DNA of 64,000 nucleotides from the NCBI GenBank assembly GCA_023846275.1, contig JAIUJO010000141.1:1198001-1262000 (forward strand). The letters run 5' to 3'. The notes under the pieces were generated by a model that was given only the letters and a program-made list of their open reading frames with translations, searched no databases and was not told the origin of the DNA. Below are positions 24,326 through 35,684 of the stretch, one piece after another. The stretch comes from Vanilla planifolia (taxonomy: Eukaryota; Streptophyta; Magnoliopsida; Asparagales; Orchidaceae). Position numbers and translations under genes: made by a program. The number at the start of each line of letters is the position of its first letter. The first letter of the stretch is position 1.

Positions 24326-25805
24326 GAAAATAATGATTTTTAATTTATTCAATGATTGTTGAAATGTAATTTGTCTTGTAAAGAACTTTGCTCATACAAT
24401 TGAAGTTTCTTGACATTCGGCTATTGATTGATGGGGTATTATCAAAATTCTTAGTATAGATGTTTAAATAGACATGCTAACAAAGTTAGCACTATTAACA
24501 AGCTGATAATATTCATTACTCTATTGTGTTTTCAAGAAAAATGATAAGGAAAGATGCACAAAAATAGTTAAAAATTTAAAGAGATTACCTTTGTGGACGT
24601 CCAAGGCTCAATTATCCCACAAAAAGATTATTAAGATGTTGAGTCTGATTAATTCCACTGTAGATGCATATGATGTTGAGCAGATCATATGTATTAAGTT
24701 GTATATGAACTTGTAGGCATTCAAATTCACAAGTCAAAGCAATGTGAACTATATAAACCTGCAAGAAAATAGATTCTTGAGAGTTGAATAATATTTTTCT
24801 CAAAATTCTACAATAAGCATTGAAGGGTAATTGATGTAGACATGCAGATCAAGCATCTTTTGTCATTATTTTTGATATGTAAGTCAATGGTGGTGCGTGG
24901 CTGAGAGGCCTACAAAGTGTCAAATAAGCTATCAAAATTTTAGTGAAAAAAATGGAATATTTGAAGTGACTTGAAACTTATGTTCTGCTTTATATGCTAC
25001 CATGACATTGAGGATGTGAGTCACTTGTTAGTTGGGATTTTCACGTGAAATTGTCTTTTTTACTATTCATGTATGTTTTTCGTTATTATAATTTGTAAAG
25101 TTGGTTGTTATCACTTCAGTAGCGTGAAACAAATGGTAGATCAGTGAATTATTAATTTAAAAAGTTAGCTATTATTTATAAAGTTTCGTAGGAGTTTTGT
25201 AGAAGTGTTGCTTTGAATAAGCTCCTTTTTTTAGGTGACCCGAATACTGCTTTGATCAAGCTCATTAATTCCTTCTTTACTTTCTCTCTCTCCTATTTGC
25301 CCATCTCTCCCCTCTTCTCTCTCACTTTAAACCATTATTTACCTTTCTAAATTTATTTTTTGATCTAGTTTTTAGTAAGTCTTTCTGAACAAAGCTAATT
25401 GACAATTTCGATTGAAAAACCTTGTCGTCCCATCCACCCCAACCCAAAAAAGGCATATTCAATAAATAGTTAAATAGATGGTCATTTGTTAATGTTAAAC
25501 TTAAATGCAACTTATTTACCGTTCTTCATTTATGAGAAATTGTTGAGGTTATATTGCCCCATCCTAAGGAAAAAAAGGGGAGTTGTGTTTCAAATGCAAA
25601 AGAAATGTTGAGGTTGTATTGCATCTAAAATGAAAGTTCCCTCCACTTTTAGACTACTTTAGAATTTTTACAAGCACTAATCATGCATCCTTCAGCTATG
25701 CATTTATAATTTCAATATAAGATTTCCTCGATTTTTTTTCATATTTGACTTACCATGAATAACTGATTCCTCAACTGTTGTTAGTGTGGATGCATGCTCT
25801 TGTAG
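24326..25805. other. Intron, nothing recognised
   Basis: AT-rich sequence with a CT-rich patch at 25,270-25,330. There is no supported coding or repeat feature. Confidence 0.45.
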
Positions 25806-25990
25806 AAAGCTTCAACAAGCAATAAAAAGATCAATGACTTGCAGGCAAAGCTTTACTCAACATAAACAAAACTGGATTACTACCATGAGAGGTTGAAAGA
25901 GTCTGTGGATGAGATGAAGCTCATAGACAAAATATAAGGAAGCTTCCACTTTGTTAAAAAACCAACTTTGCACTTACACGTAGTGTATTC
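25806..25990 (+). pseudogene. Kinesin-7 copy 1, coiled-coil exon (YYHERLKESVDEM)
   Basis: After a CTTGTAG acceptor the frame reads KASTSNKKINDLQAKLYST, a TAA stop, then TKLDYYHERLKESVDEMKLI. A one-base shift gives KYKEASTLLKNQLCTYT. This is a well-formed coiled-coil exon with heptad leucines and mixed charge, and it is the right-most kinesin-like piece found for copy 1. Assigning it to the stalk of the same gene rests on strand, order and style, so it could belong to another coiled-coil gene. Confidence 0.65.
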
Positions 25991-26099
25991 TTGGCATGAC
26001 AAAAAACTTGTAGAGAAAGATTGAGCCCTTCTTTCAAATAGGTACTTTTCTAGCTTGTTTCTTTGTACACCTTTAGCTCCAAAAATGGGTTTAGCCTAC

Positions 26100-27587
26100 T
26101 CTGAATTTAACAAGATCTTAAATAATTTTTATTGGCACATCTATTAAAAATTATTCATAAAATATATTATAGAAAAGAAAATTATTTTTGTAAGATTTTA
26201 ATTTTTAAATAATTATTTAAAAAATTTGAAGATGTTCTTGATTAATCTATCATACAAAGTTTATTAATTTATTTATTGAGGGACTTCTAAAACAAAAATG
26301 GAATTAAATAGTTAATGTCAAAAATGACTTTTCACAATATGGTGTTAGGTGGGTGCCATGTGGCGCCATTCAATTTGCTTCTCAACTTTAGGTTGTATTC
26401 GCAAAAATTTTCTTATTTTGTTTTTTAATAGTCTTTACAAAACACAAAAAACATTGATATTAAAAAAATAATTTTCACAATTTTTTTTTCTTTGATATTA
26501 AGCTCATTTTCAAAACCTCTTTGTTAAACCCTCTTTCTAAATTTATAAGTCAAAAGCTAATAGAGTATTAACATAATATAGAAAATCATTTTTCAAGATC
26601 ATGACTATTTAAATTCATATATTTTGAGGAATGTCTAACAATATTATAATTTTTTATTAATATTTCTTACTTTAAAATATTTATCATTATTAAGTGATAT
26701 AGATTATTGAATTAATTCGCCCAAATGATAATATGTGATTTTGTCAATAATAGATAATTTAAATTTCCTATTTTGTTAATCTAATTGCCTACTTAATGAA
26801 TGATTTTTATTTTGAAAATTGATCTTTAAAAAATAATCATTTTAATTTAATGAAGTCAATCAAAGCTTTGGAATAAGTTTTTTTTCTCTCCCTAACAAAG
26901 TTCTACTATTGCATAAAAACCAAGTTGAATTCAAATAAAAATAACTCCTGAATCTATGCTTTACCTCAACTAATCCTTGCACCCTACTTTGTTAGCTATA
27001 AATGGCTTCTCACAACTCCACTACTTTCTCTTTTCATTCCACACTCCCCTCTTCACTTCACCAAAGCTTTCCAACATCCATCTTGATTCTTTTTCTTCTT
27101 TTCCCTACCAAGCTTCTCCAAATTAAACCTTCTAATTTCCTTCAACTTCTGTCTCAACTCACTTTTCTTATTCTACTTGAGCCTCCTCTCTTTGTCTTAT
27201 TCCTTCTCTCTTATCTAACTTGCTTAATACAATCAAATATCACCTTCAATCCCATCTATGTTGAGCTGTGAGGAATTAATTTATGAAATTAAAAAAATAT
27301 TATTCCAAAATTTTAGATATATGTATATATATATCTTAAAATTCATTACTAATTATTTAAACTTTTAAAAATTATCGACTCATTGCATTGTATTACTATT
27401 ATGAAGCTCTTTTCAATTATTTGTCTTGATAAACTTTTGAAATTCATTTAAAATCATGACATACTTTTCATTACTACATAAATTTAATAACATTTTAAAA
27501 TATAAATATCATATTTAAAATAGATGACTTTACTATATCCAAACATTTATTATCAAAACTTTATCGATCTAATTACTCTTTTATAGC

Positions 27588-27663
<76 letters not shown>

Positions 27664-27680
27664 AATTCTGAGGTGTTACA
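26100..27680 (-). repeat. Probable 3' LTR of the antisense Ty3/gypsy element
   Basis: On the minus strand, directly after the decayed polyprotein end, the sequence begins TGTAACACCTCAGAATTTAA, a start typical of plant gypsy LTRs that follow ..GG..CNT coding ends. The right border is therefore 27,680. The left border is not resolved. The left part (26,186-26,260, landmark TAATCTATCATACAAAG) is similar to 31,110-31,185. An (AT) run sits near the inner end. A chance serine/leucine-rich frame at 27,002-27,271 falls inside. Confidence 0.5.
27591..27660. repeat. (AT)35 microsatellite
   Basis: A perfect 70-bp run of alternating A and T, 20 bp inside the presumed LTR border. Such a clean run in otherwise decayed sequence must be recent in its current length. 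Confidence 0.98.
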
Positions 27681-29870
27681 ATCTTACTCTTCATAAAAAT
27701 TATCTTGAAATTTCAAAAGATTTGGCTATTTGTGGATCATTTATGCTTCCACCTCCCAAGTAGCTTTTCTTTCTGCTTGATATTTTTATAAAACATTTAT
27801 CATTAGAATAGCTTTATCTCTTAGGAGCTTCTCCATTTTGTTTAGGATCTTTGCTTACATTTCCAAATAAATTTGATTAAATTTTGATATCTAGACCAAT
27901 ATAACTAACAACATAAGAATAATCTAGAATGCATCTTCACAAAAATAAAAGATGAAATGCATTATGAATTCCTGAAATATAAAGTGTCAAAATAATCAAA
28001 TATATCACTTGTCCAACTCTCTTTAGAACTTAGGGACCAATAAATTTAGATTTTAACTCATTTTACTTTCAGTTCTTATAATATCTTTCATTTAACTAAT
28101 TTTAATAAATACATGATCTCTTTCTTGAAATTTTGTTAATCAATGCTGTGCATCAAAGTACTTTCTCTTCTTATCTTGAGCTATCTTTAATTGATCTTGA
28201 ATAATTCTTATCCTTTGTGGCTTTCTCAATAATCTAAGGATCCAATAAAACTCTTTCTTTTCTTTTATTCCAACATAGAGTTAACAAATGCTTCATTTCA
28301 TAGGTAGCATCATATGATGCAATTTCAAAATTATATTGATAACAACTATTATTAAAAAAATTATTAATGATAAATGACATTCTTAGCCTCCTCCAAAATC
28401 TAATATACAAAGTCTTAAGTAAATATTTTAGAATCTTAATGATTCTCTTTATTTATTTATCTTTTTGAGGATGAATGACTGCTAAATTTTAAACTTGTTT
28501 CAAAGTCTTGAGTCATTATATTTCAAACATGCAAAGCAAAGTTAGGTTTCATATCTAATATAAAAGTTTTTGTGAACCATGTAATTTAACAATTTGGTTC
28601 ATATTGATATGAGCAAACATTTATGTTAAATATGTTGTCTTAATAAGAAGAAAATAAATATATTTTGTTAATCTATCTACTATCACTTATATTTTTTCAT
28701 GACCTATTGGTGATTAAGATAACTCTATCACAATATCTATAATCACTTCTTCTCATTTCTTTTTGTGAATAGCTAAAGCCACTTAAATATTTTTTTTATT
28801 CCAAGCCACCTATCACATGCTCACATGTTAGCCACTTACCACATGCACAATAGGTCAATGAGTGTGCATATTGCCTTTCACGTGCAGAAGCTACGCCCAA
28901 TTGTGTGTAGCAGTTCATGTTTGCATAGATGGTCTCATTGTAATATAGAATTTGTAGAATTTTTTTGTTCGATAAAAGTTTACACGTTTCTTTTTTTAAT
29001 AAAAAAATTATACATTTTGTAATAAAATATTACATCCAAACATCTATACAAATATATAATAGTGTTATCTAATTACAAAAACCCTCATCTTCTTCATTTC
29101 TTCCTTAGTTGTCAACTGTTCTTATGCCTCAATTTCATTTGCAAATTAGAAAAGGAATGTATACTATCAAAGGGCTTAATGTGAAAATACCTTGCAAGCA
29201 GATCAATAATCTATAAAAATATTATACTTAATTTCATATAAATAATATATTTAATTTTTTTTTAAATGTCATAAGTGCCAACTGTAAGTCATGAACAAAG
29301 TACTTATTTTCACAATTCTTTAGTTATTTGATTGTATACATAATCACTTTTTTATTTTGCATCAACCCATAGCATGGATATTGTAAACAAACATCATTAT
29401 ACATGCAATACACATCTATACATTCTAGAAGTGTCATTTTGTAACTAAATTAAAAATCTTTAAATATCTAAAAACTATTTTCATAAATCGAGTCTCATTT
29501 ATATTTGATTCTTTTTTAAGACAATCTAATGATGGAGAGGTTATATTTGATAATCTTTTCACAAATTGTCTATAATAACTTACATATCAAACACATTTCT
29601 TTTTGTTATATTTTGGTATGAGTTTTGGTCAATTCATGATTATTAAAACAGCATATTCCAAAATTCACACTTTGTGTATTTAGTAAATAATTAGTTCTCT
29701 CTAATTATTTGTAACACTATAAGTAAATATATAATATGTTTTTTTCAAAATTTAGAATAAATCAAAATATCATCAATGAATACAATTATAAACTAATATA
29801 AATATATAAATTATTGTGTTCATCAGATCTATGAGAACTGATAACAAATTTATTTTACTAAATAATAACT
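27681..29870 (-). mobile_element. Ty3/gypsy chromovirus-like polyprotein remnant (antisense)
   Basis: Reading the minus strand from 29,870 downward gives the domain order RT, RNase H, integrase and a chromodomain-like end. The RT shows VLIDLMNTI, then FIIVFIDDILIYSKF and TKYTKCEFW, so the catalytic FIDD motif is still visible. The post-RT block shows VSYYRQFVKRLSNI. RNase H shows YYLYEIKYNIFIDY. Integrase shows VIVDRLTKY, KTTYLT, IVKLHGS, LDFGG, NNSCYQYNFEIASYDATYEM, IRIIQDQLKIAQDKKRKYF and ISGIHNAFH. The end shows ERKATWEVEA. Numerous stops and frameshifts make it dead. About 28,800-29,100, where the H2C2 zinc region should be, is not recognisable. Confidence 0.92.
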
Positions 29871-31000
29871 TTAAAAATACATAACATTCTTGTTTTATTT
29901 AAAAAATAACTTCAAAAATATCTCCATATTTTTTTTTCAAATGGTGATAAGCAAATCATTGAGTAATCTTAAAAAATATCATTAATTCTTAGAGTTCATT
30001 AAATGTTTAGTAAAATATTTTTATTCAATTAAAGTATTTTACCTAATTAATTTTATTTCTCAAGTTATTAAAGATAGTTAAATCATAATTTGCATGCTTA
30101 ACATAAATTTTTAAATTCCTTTAATGCATTTTAGCTTAAAATATATGATAAATTATTTTTCATTTTAAAACTTATGTAACGATAATTTTGCTAAATACTT
30201 AATATATTTAAGCTAACTCTTCTAGATCAACTATTTAATAATCTAAGACACGCATCCCCATTGATGACCTTAAATATTTTTCTCATATTTTTTTTATTTT
30301 TCTCTTCTAATTTATCACTTATCTAGTCATAATTTTGTATATATGTATTATATAATCATTAGTTTTATAAGATTAGTTGTAATAGTTAAAATTAAATTTC
30401 AATCATTTTATACTGATGACGTTAATAGTATTGTTTGGGATAATTATTTCGAAAGTTTAGAATTTAACAAATTTACATAATTGAGTAGGACAATGAGTAG
30501 AATATCTTTTTGCTCAATTTTTTTTCCAATTGAATGGTAACTCACTTTAGCTTTATTTGATAAATACTAGCTTTACATAAAAAAAGGATGAATAAGTTTT
30601 CAATTCTACATAACAAAATATATGTGACAAAATAATGTATCACAACTTATAACAAGATAACTAATATACAATATAATCGAATTCAAAACAATTGTTTTAT
30701 CTTTAACAATAAAAAAGTATCGAGTCCACGCCAAAGTTAGTTAGCCTAATCTCATAATATTAGCTGGAATTTAAAAAAATCATGTGAATAATATAAAAAT
30801 GACTATTAGAAGTCCCCTGCATGATCTCTCTTGACGTCTTAAATTTCTTTTCCAAAACAAATTGGTTAATATATGGTACAATTATTTTCTGTTGATTTAT
30901 TTAAATAATTAAAAAAATGTATAAAAACATTTAAATGAAGGAAATAAAAAATTGTAAATGAGAAATTTTAGAAATTTTTAAGATTTTTTGAAAAATGTTT
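29871..31000 (-). mobile_element. Probable 5' part of the antisense gypsy element, unrecognisable
   Basis: This very AT-rich stretch lies between the RT remnant and the LTR-like sequence. Gag and protease would be expected here but no motif survives, and the available length is short for them. A primer-binding site was looked for and not found. Confidence 0.35.
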
Positions 31001-32700
31001 TCATCAAAAATAGCAATGATATAAATAATATTTGCAATCACAAACTCAAATCATGCATAATAATATTGAATTTAGGACACTAATTGGGAGTTAGGAAGAT
31101 TGGAATTTATTTTTGTAAGAGTTCAATTAGTAAATAATTAATTAAAACATTTGTAAATTTTCTTAGTTAATCTATCATGTAAAATTTAAAAGAAAATATT
31201 TAAAGTTTGGTATTAATAAAATTTAATTATATAGGAGAGAATATAAAAAAAACATATTATAATATGACTTTTTGTACAAATGGTGGGTCTTATGTGTGGC
31301 CTTCATTTTTTTTAAAACTTTTTAAGCTAAAAATCATTGGTATTTTAATAAAAACTTTTCATTAAATTTTTATCGACTCTCAAATAAAATTTATTATTGA
31401 AAAAACTTTTATAAAACCATATATTCAAACATACAAATCATATTGAAAGTAATATTAACCAAATATAATTTAATAATAGTGCAATTACAAGGAAGATTGA
31501 AGAATATTCTTGAAATACATCCATTGACATGATAAGAATAACGAATTGATGATTATTGATATCATTCTCCAAATAATAAAATTGTTGCTCATCACCACCA
31601 TCAAGTAGCCTTTAGACTTATTGAGTTGACAACTCATGTGACATGTTCCTTTCATTATTCGCACTCACTCTTAGAGATGAATACTATTCTCAAGCCAACA
31701 ACCTTTAGACATGTTTCTCTAACAAGTAGGCAAATAATGGTATAATTAAAAAAGTCTAAATAAAAATAAAGACAAATAATAAAAACATATTACATTTTTA
31801 GTTTATTTAATTTCTTATTCTTAAATTTATATGTACCCTTTAGATATTTTTCATGGGCCTATCACTACTCTTTTTTATCGTAAATGTTGGCAAAGAAGCC
31901 TTACAATAGTTTTTTTCCGAGAGAAAAAAAGATTAAGCCTCCAATTGCCTTCACACAAGGTCCAAAAGTAAACACCATGCCACACAAGGATAAAGTGGAA
32001 ACCCTTTCTATAAATAATTCTTAAAATAGGCACTCTCTTCTCACATAGGGCTCAAAGCAGACACCCCTAAATCCTAGTTGGATTAATCAAAATTTAATAG
32101 TAACAATAACAAAATTTTACATAAACTCTCTAAGAGTTAATGTAATGATATATATATATATATATATACTTTAGAAAATAATACCAATTGGGTACATGAC
32201 TTATGATTGCAATATCAAAGTTTGTACATAGTAAGTGCATTTATTCAACGCAATCGGTTTTTTCCATCTTTTTATAAAACAAATGTGGTTGTTTGTAATT
32301 CTTAAAAACTATCAATTTTAGCTGACCAACCTACCAAGTATTCGAAGATATTTTCATATTCTTGCTTAATGCCTTAATCCTTTTTAGTATTGCTTCAATG
32401 AGAAAATATAAATAGCTAATTAACCAAGGTAGACTTTACCACTCATTAGATGATCTGAAAATGTTCTATAATTTTTATATTATCGATCTACCACATTTAA
32501 CAAGCTATTTATCAAATTGAACGTTGTACCATTTAATGATGATCAAAATTGTTCATCAAACATTTCTATAGCCTTTTGATGTTGCTCAATTTTGAGTTGC
32601 GACAATGAGAATATCCATCAAATAGTTTGATAATTTTCTAAAAGAATTCAATTTTTAGCATATTTTTATTTAATATTTATTAGATGGCCTAATTATTCCC
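31001..32700 (-). repeat. Possible 5' LTR copy of the antisense gypsy element
   Basis: Bases 31,110-31,330 resemble 26,186-26,380 in order: TATTTTTGTAAGA, AAATAATTAATTAAAA, TTAATCTATCATG and GGTGGGTCTTATGTGTGGCC (against GGTGGGTGCCATGTGGCGCC). This puts LTR-like sequence on both sides of the gypsy coding region. Outer borders are not defined, and similarity fades after about 31,450. A CTATAAAT box occurs at both 26,997 and 32,007, but may be chance. Confidence 0.45.
32149..32168. repeat. (TA)10 microsatellite
   Basis: A short run of perfect alternating T and A. Confidence 0.95.
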
Positions 32701-33239
32701 ATAGCATTATTAAACTAGTTATCTAATATCTATTAAATAGTCTAATTGGAATTTTACAAAGGTTGATTTTGGCAACCCCATATGACCATTAATAAACTAA
32801 GCTATTAGATTCTTTCATATATAGCGAACTAGCCATCAGTCAATTGTCGAATGTTTCGAGGATTTTTTAATAGAATATAACAAATTATGGCTACATTTAA
32901 AATAACAAATATTTCTTGACTGAATTTTTAATATCTATTGGAGAACTTTGTTAAATGTTTAATGCTTTATTAAAGGAAGATCTTATATACAATTAACTTT
33001 ATTTCTATTGTTATTTAATTTACAAAATTTTTAAAAACCTAACAAAATTTAAATTTTTAAAAATCCTTTAATAAAATATGGTTTTAAAAATATTATAGAT
33101 ATTTTTTTTTAAAAACTATGTAATAATTGAAACATTACCACTCAATAATAGGATTCTTAAATGACAACCCTTCTTGTTAGTGAATAAAGATAAAATGTAT
33201 GGTTTCAATGACTGTGGCAATGCTAGAGTAATAATGATC
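32701..33239. other. AT-rich spacer, nothing recognised
   Basis: I can support no feature in this stretch. Confidence 0.5.
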
Positions 33240-34900
33240 ACATGTTCAATTGCATTGCAAAGCAACAAAAGTTCCAAGACATGAGAAGTGTAGCATCAAC
33301 AAGATAATTGAGTTTGAATTCACAAATCAAATAGAAAAGAAGGAAACCTATGAACTTCATCCTTAAAAACTTCGGTTAGTTGACAAAGCCATACAAATAA
33401 TAATTGACAACACAAAGAGCTAGCCATGACATATGAAGCACTGCCACAAAAATATAACTCTTCTGCAAAATTGGTCTAAAGCCTATTTAATCCAATTAGC
33501 CCAAAGAGATTGAAAGATTTTAAAAAAAGTAGAATGCACCTAATTATCGATGAAGGCCTTGGCTAACATACACATGGCATGAAAACCAACATGATCTAGA
33601 AAAATAACACATTAGTACAAATGATCTATTATAGCCTGCACCAATCAGCAAACCATTAAAATGGCTAAAAGGTATTGCACCTTGAAAATTATGGTTGTTG
33701 AGCATGGCTCATGTAATTATATTTTGTTTTTCCAAGATCCAAGACAAGATAGCAAGCACACTGCATACTCTAAATTTGAGCAGCCATGAGATAACACCAT
33801 GTTAATCGCTTTAAAAAGTTGTAATTTCATAACTAATAGGCCACACTTGTAAGGCCCCACCATGCTGCATGCATAGGAATACATAGCATGATGGTGAGGC
33901 TTTCCACCATGTATCATACCATGTAGAGGTAATAGCACACTCAACCAACACCTGGCCATCTGTAATTTGCACCATAGAAGTTTCACTATGACATTGGCAA
34001 ATACCACACAAAATAAAGCTCCAAGTAGTAAGAAAAGTATGACAATTTCACATTGCACCATGTCTAGTCCTGATTGGAGTGACACCTCAATCTTACTGCA
34101 CCTATCCTGAGATATGGCCATGGTGAGAAAAGGCCATGTAATTCAAACACAAAATGTTGCATCTAAAGAATTCCAACACACAAGACATTGAGACGCTGCC
34201 ATACCTCATACAACAAAATGGGAAGTACTCTGATGATAAAAGCATTGCTAAAAGAAGATGGCATTGCCAAACTTTTGCTTAGTGAGAAAAATTGTACTTC
34301 ACAAAGCCCCATACAATGGAAAAAGAGTCACACTTTGAACATGCACAATGATAAGTATCTTAATTTCTCATCAAGTTATACTAAAACAAACACATAGCAG
34401 TGCAAAAAATACTAAAAAAAATGTTACATCACCAGTCACTTGCTCAGCATGTCGCAAAGCACACTTGAGAACTATGAACAACTGCACATGACTAAGGAAG
34501 AAGCGTAACATGCACAAACCGTTGGACATATTGCATCATCCAACTTTTTCTTCATCATAGATAGCATCGTGTCACAAATTAACACTTGCAAATTGCATGT
34601 TGTGATAATTCCATCAATGTGGAAGGCAAGTTTTCTAATAGGGCATCACCTTGTCAATGCACCACTAGTCGATAATTGAAACATCCAAAATAAAGTCGCA
34701 CTTTATGGGCCCCAATACACACATGCATTGTGTATAATATGGAGTGCACGTACTTGCTACTACATGTGTAAATACTACACCAACAACATGAGGCTAAGCC
34801 CACAACAAAGCTTCCATAATCCCTATTACGTAATGCACCATCCAATTGTCACTTTTTTACTAGCCAGATCATGTTGCATATTTGCTTTAGTGGACTGTAT
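33240..34900. other. CATG/TGCA-rich island with a 134-codon minus-strand frame
   Basis: The base composition changes here: more C and G, and many CATGG, TGCA and ACCAT words on both strands. The minus strand is open from 34,121 to 33,717 (134 codons, MAISQDRCSKIEVSLQSG at the start), and another 63-codon frame lies at 34,654-34,845. Neither resembles a protein family I know. Both look like chance frames in a low-complexity or old transposon segment. The island lies about 0.5 kb upstream of the first exon of kinesin copy 2. Confidence 0.4.
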
Positions 34901-35386
34901 GTTATGAAAAGTCTATCAATGAAGAAGTAAAGTCTCGTAATAAACTTCATCCCATAAAAGTGTTAGCATTCTGAACCAATAAAAATTTTTAAAAAAATTA
35001 CACTTTGTGAGCTCATTAGTCGTGCACATAGAATGTTGGGCACATATAAATCTCATTTTTCAAGTGATAAAGATCTCACTTTTTTTAGATAAATTTACGT
35101 TGCACAATGAAAGTCTAAAAGTAATAAAAACATGTTGTGTTTAATTTATTTTTTAAAAAGTTAAATTAATGATCACAACTTAACGTAACATATGGTGTGT
35201 TGGATTGTGTTGTACTGTGCCAAATTGAACTTGTGGAAATAATAACAAATCGGGTTAGACCAAGACCCACTAGGAAACAACGCAATTCTCCAGAAGTTCA
35301 TCACTCATCATTGCAAATTTGCTGCGGATGAGGGGGAAAGCTCACTACGAATTTTTTCTTCTCTCTTAATGTTATTTTGATGATCG
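34901..35386 (+). promoter_or_regulatory. Presumed former promoter and 5' UTR of kinesin copy 2
   Basis: By position this should hold the promoter and leader of copy 2. A pyrimidine-rich TTTTTTCTTCTCTCTTAATG lies about 15-35 bases before the ATG. No convincing TATA box with the right spacing was found. The call is by position only. Confidence 0.35.
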
Positions 35387-35510
35387 ATGGCGAGGATCTA
35401 CATCATTGTGCATGCACAACCTCTTTCACCTGAAGAGTCTCAAACAAGCCCTTGGAGGAGCTATAAGAATTCCATCTTCCTTTTTAATCGTTCAGCCGTG
35501 TTTGAGTTTG
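35387..35510 (+). pseudogene. Kinesin-7 copy 2, exon 1 (start of motor)
   Basis: ATG opens 41 codons reading MARIYIIVHAQPLSPEES, QTSPWRSYKNSIFLFNRS and AVFEF, with a perfect GTAAGT donor. Kinesin-7 motors start ME.I.V.VR.RPL...E....PWRI..NSIF.P..S..FEFDRIF. The exon has no stop, but VRVRP, which lines the nucleotide site, reads VHAQP. It is the best-preserved exon of copy 2. Confidence 0.93.
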
Positions 35511-35594
35511 GTAAGTCACCACCACCACCACACTCTACAAATATATTGTTGCTCTAATGATTCTCGAAACCTATACCTCTTTATTTAACCTCAG

Positions 35595-35684
35595 ACAAGG
35601 TTTTTCGGGAAGACTAAATGATGGTTGAAATTTTTGACTCCTGGGTGAAAGATATTGTTGCCTCCGTTGTACATGCATTTAACG
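35595..35684 (+). pseudogene. Kinesin-7 copy 2, exon 2 (DRIFGED..VRGFNG)
   Basis: A CCTCAG acceptor is followed in the phase set by exon 1 by DKVFRED, a TAA stop at 35,615, then MMVEIFDSWVKDIVASVVHA and FNG, with a GTATGT donor. This is the segment joining the first beta sheet to the P-loop. Arg-to-His (RGFNG to HAFNG) and Cys-to-stop changes are visible. Confidence 0.93.

Larger units (their letters stand above)
1..25990 (+). pseudogene. Kinesin-7 pseudogene, copy 1 (5' end outside window)
   Basis: This is a decayed multi-exon gene for a plant kinesin-7, a plus-end microtubule motor related to CENP-E. At least ten clear exon remnants lie in the correct order on this strand. They cover the second half of the motor domain (1-766), its C-terminal end and neck (6,302-6,600), then coiled-coil segments (6,834-6,981; 8,390-8,446; 14,937-15,028; 16,321-16,390; about 19,557-19,735; 25,806-25,990). 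Many exons keep AG and GT splice borders. In-frame stops occur at 11-13, 288-290, 300-302, in the 6,834 exon (two) and in later exons, and one extra A shifts the frame near 656-661. Retained introns show it is not a processed copy. The introns are several kb long and filled with transposon remnants. The 5' half, with the P-loop, should lie to the left of the window. The assignment to kinesin-7 is firm; the exact subgroup is inferred. Confidence 0.93.

Noticed and set aside
27002-27271. Secreted-looking 89-codon frame preceded by TATAAATG
   Set aside because: It is a Ser/Leu/Phe-rich translation of a pyrimidine-rich tract inside probable LTR sequence. The TATA-like word on this strand runs opposite to the element and is best taken as chance.
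33717-34121. 134-codon minus-strand frame as a real gene
   Set aside because: It has no recognisable family, splice context or promoter, and lies in word-biased sequence where long chance frames are likely.
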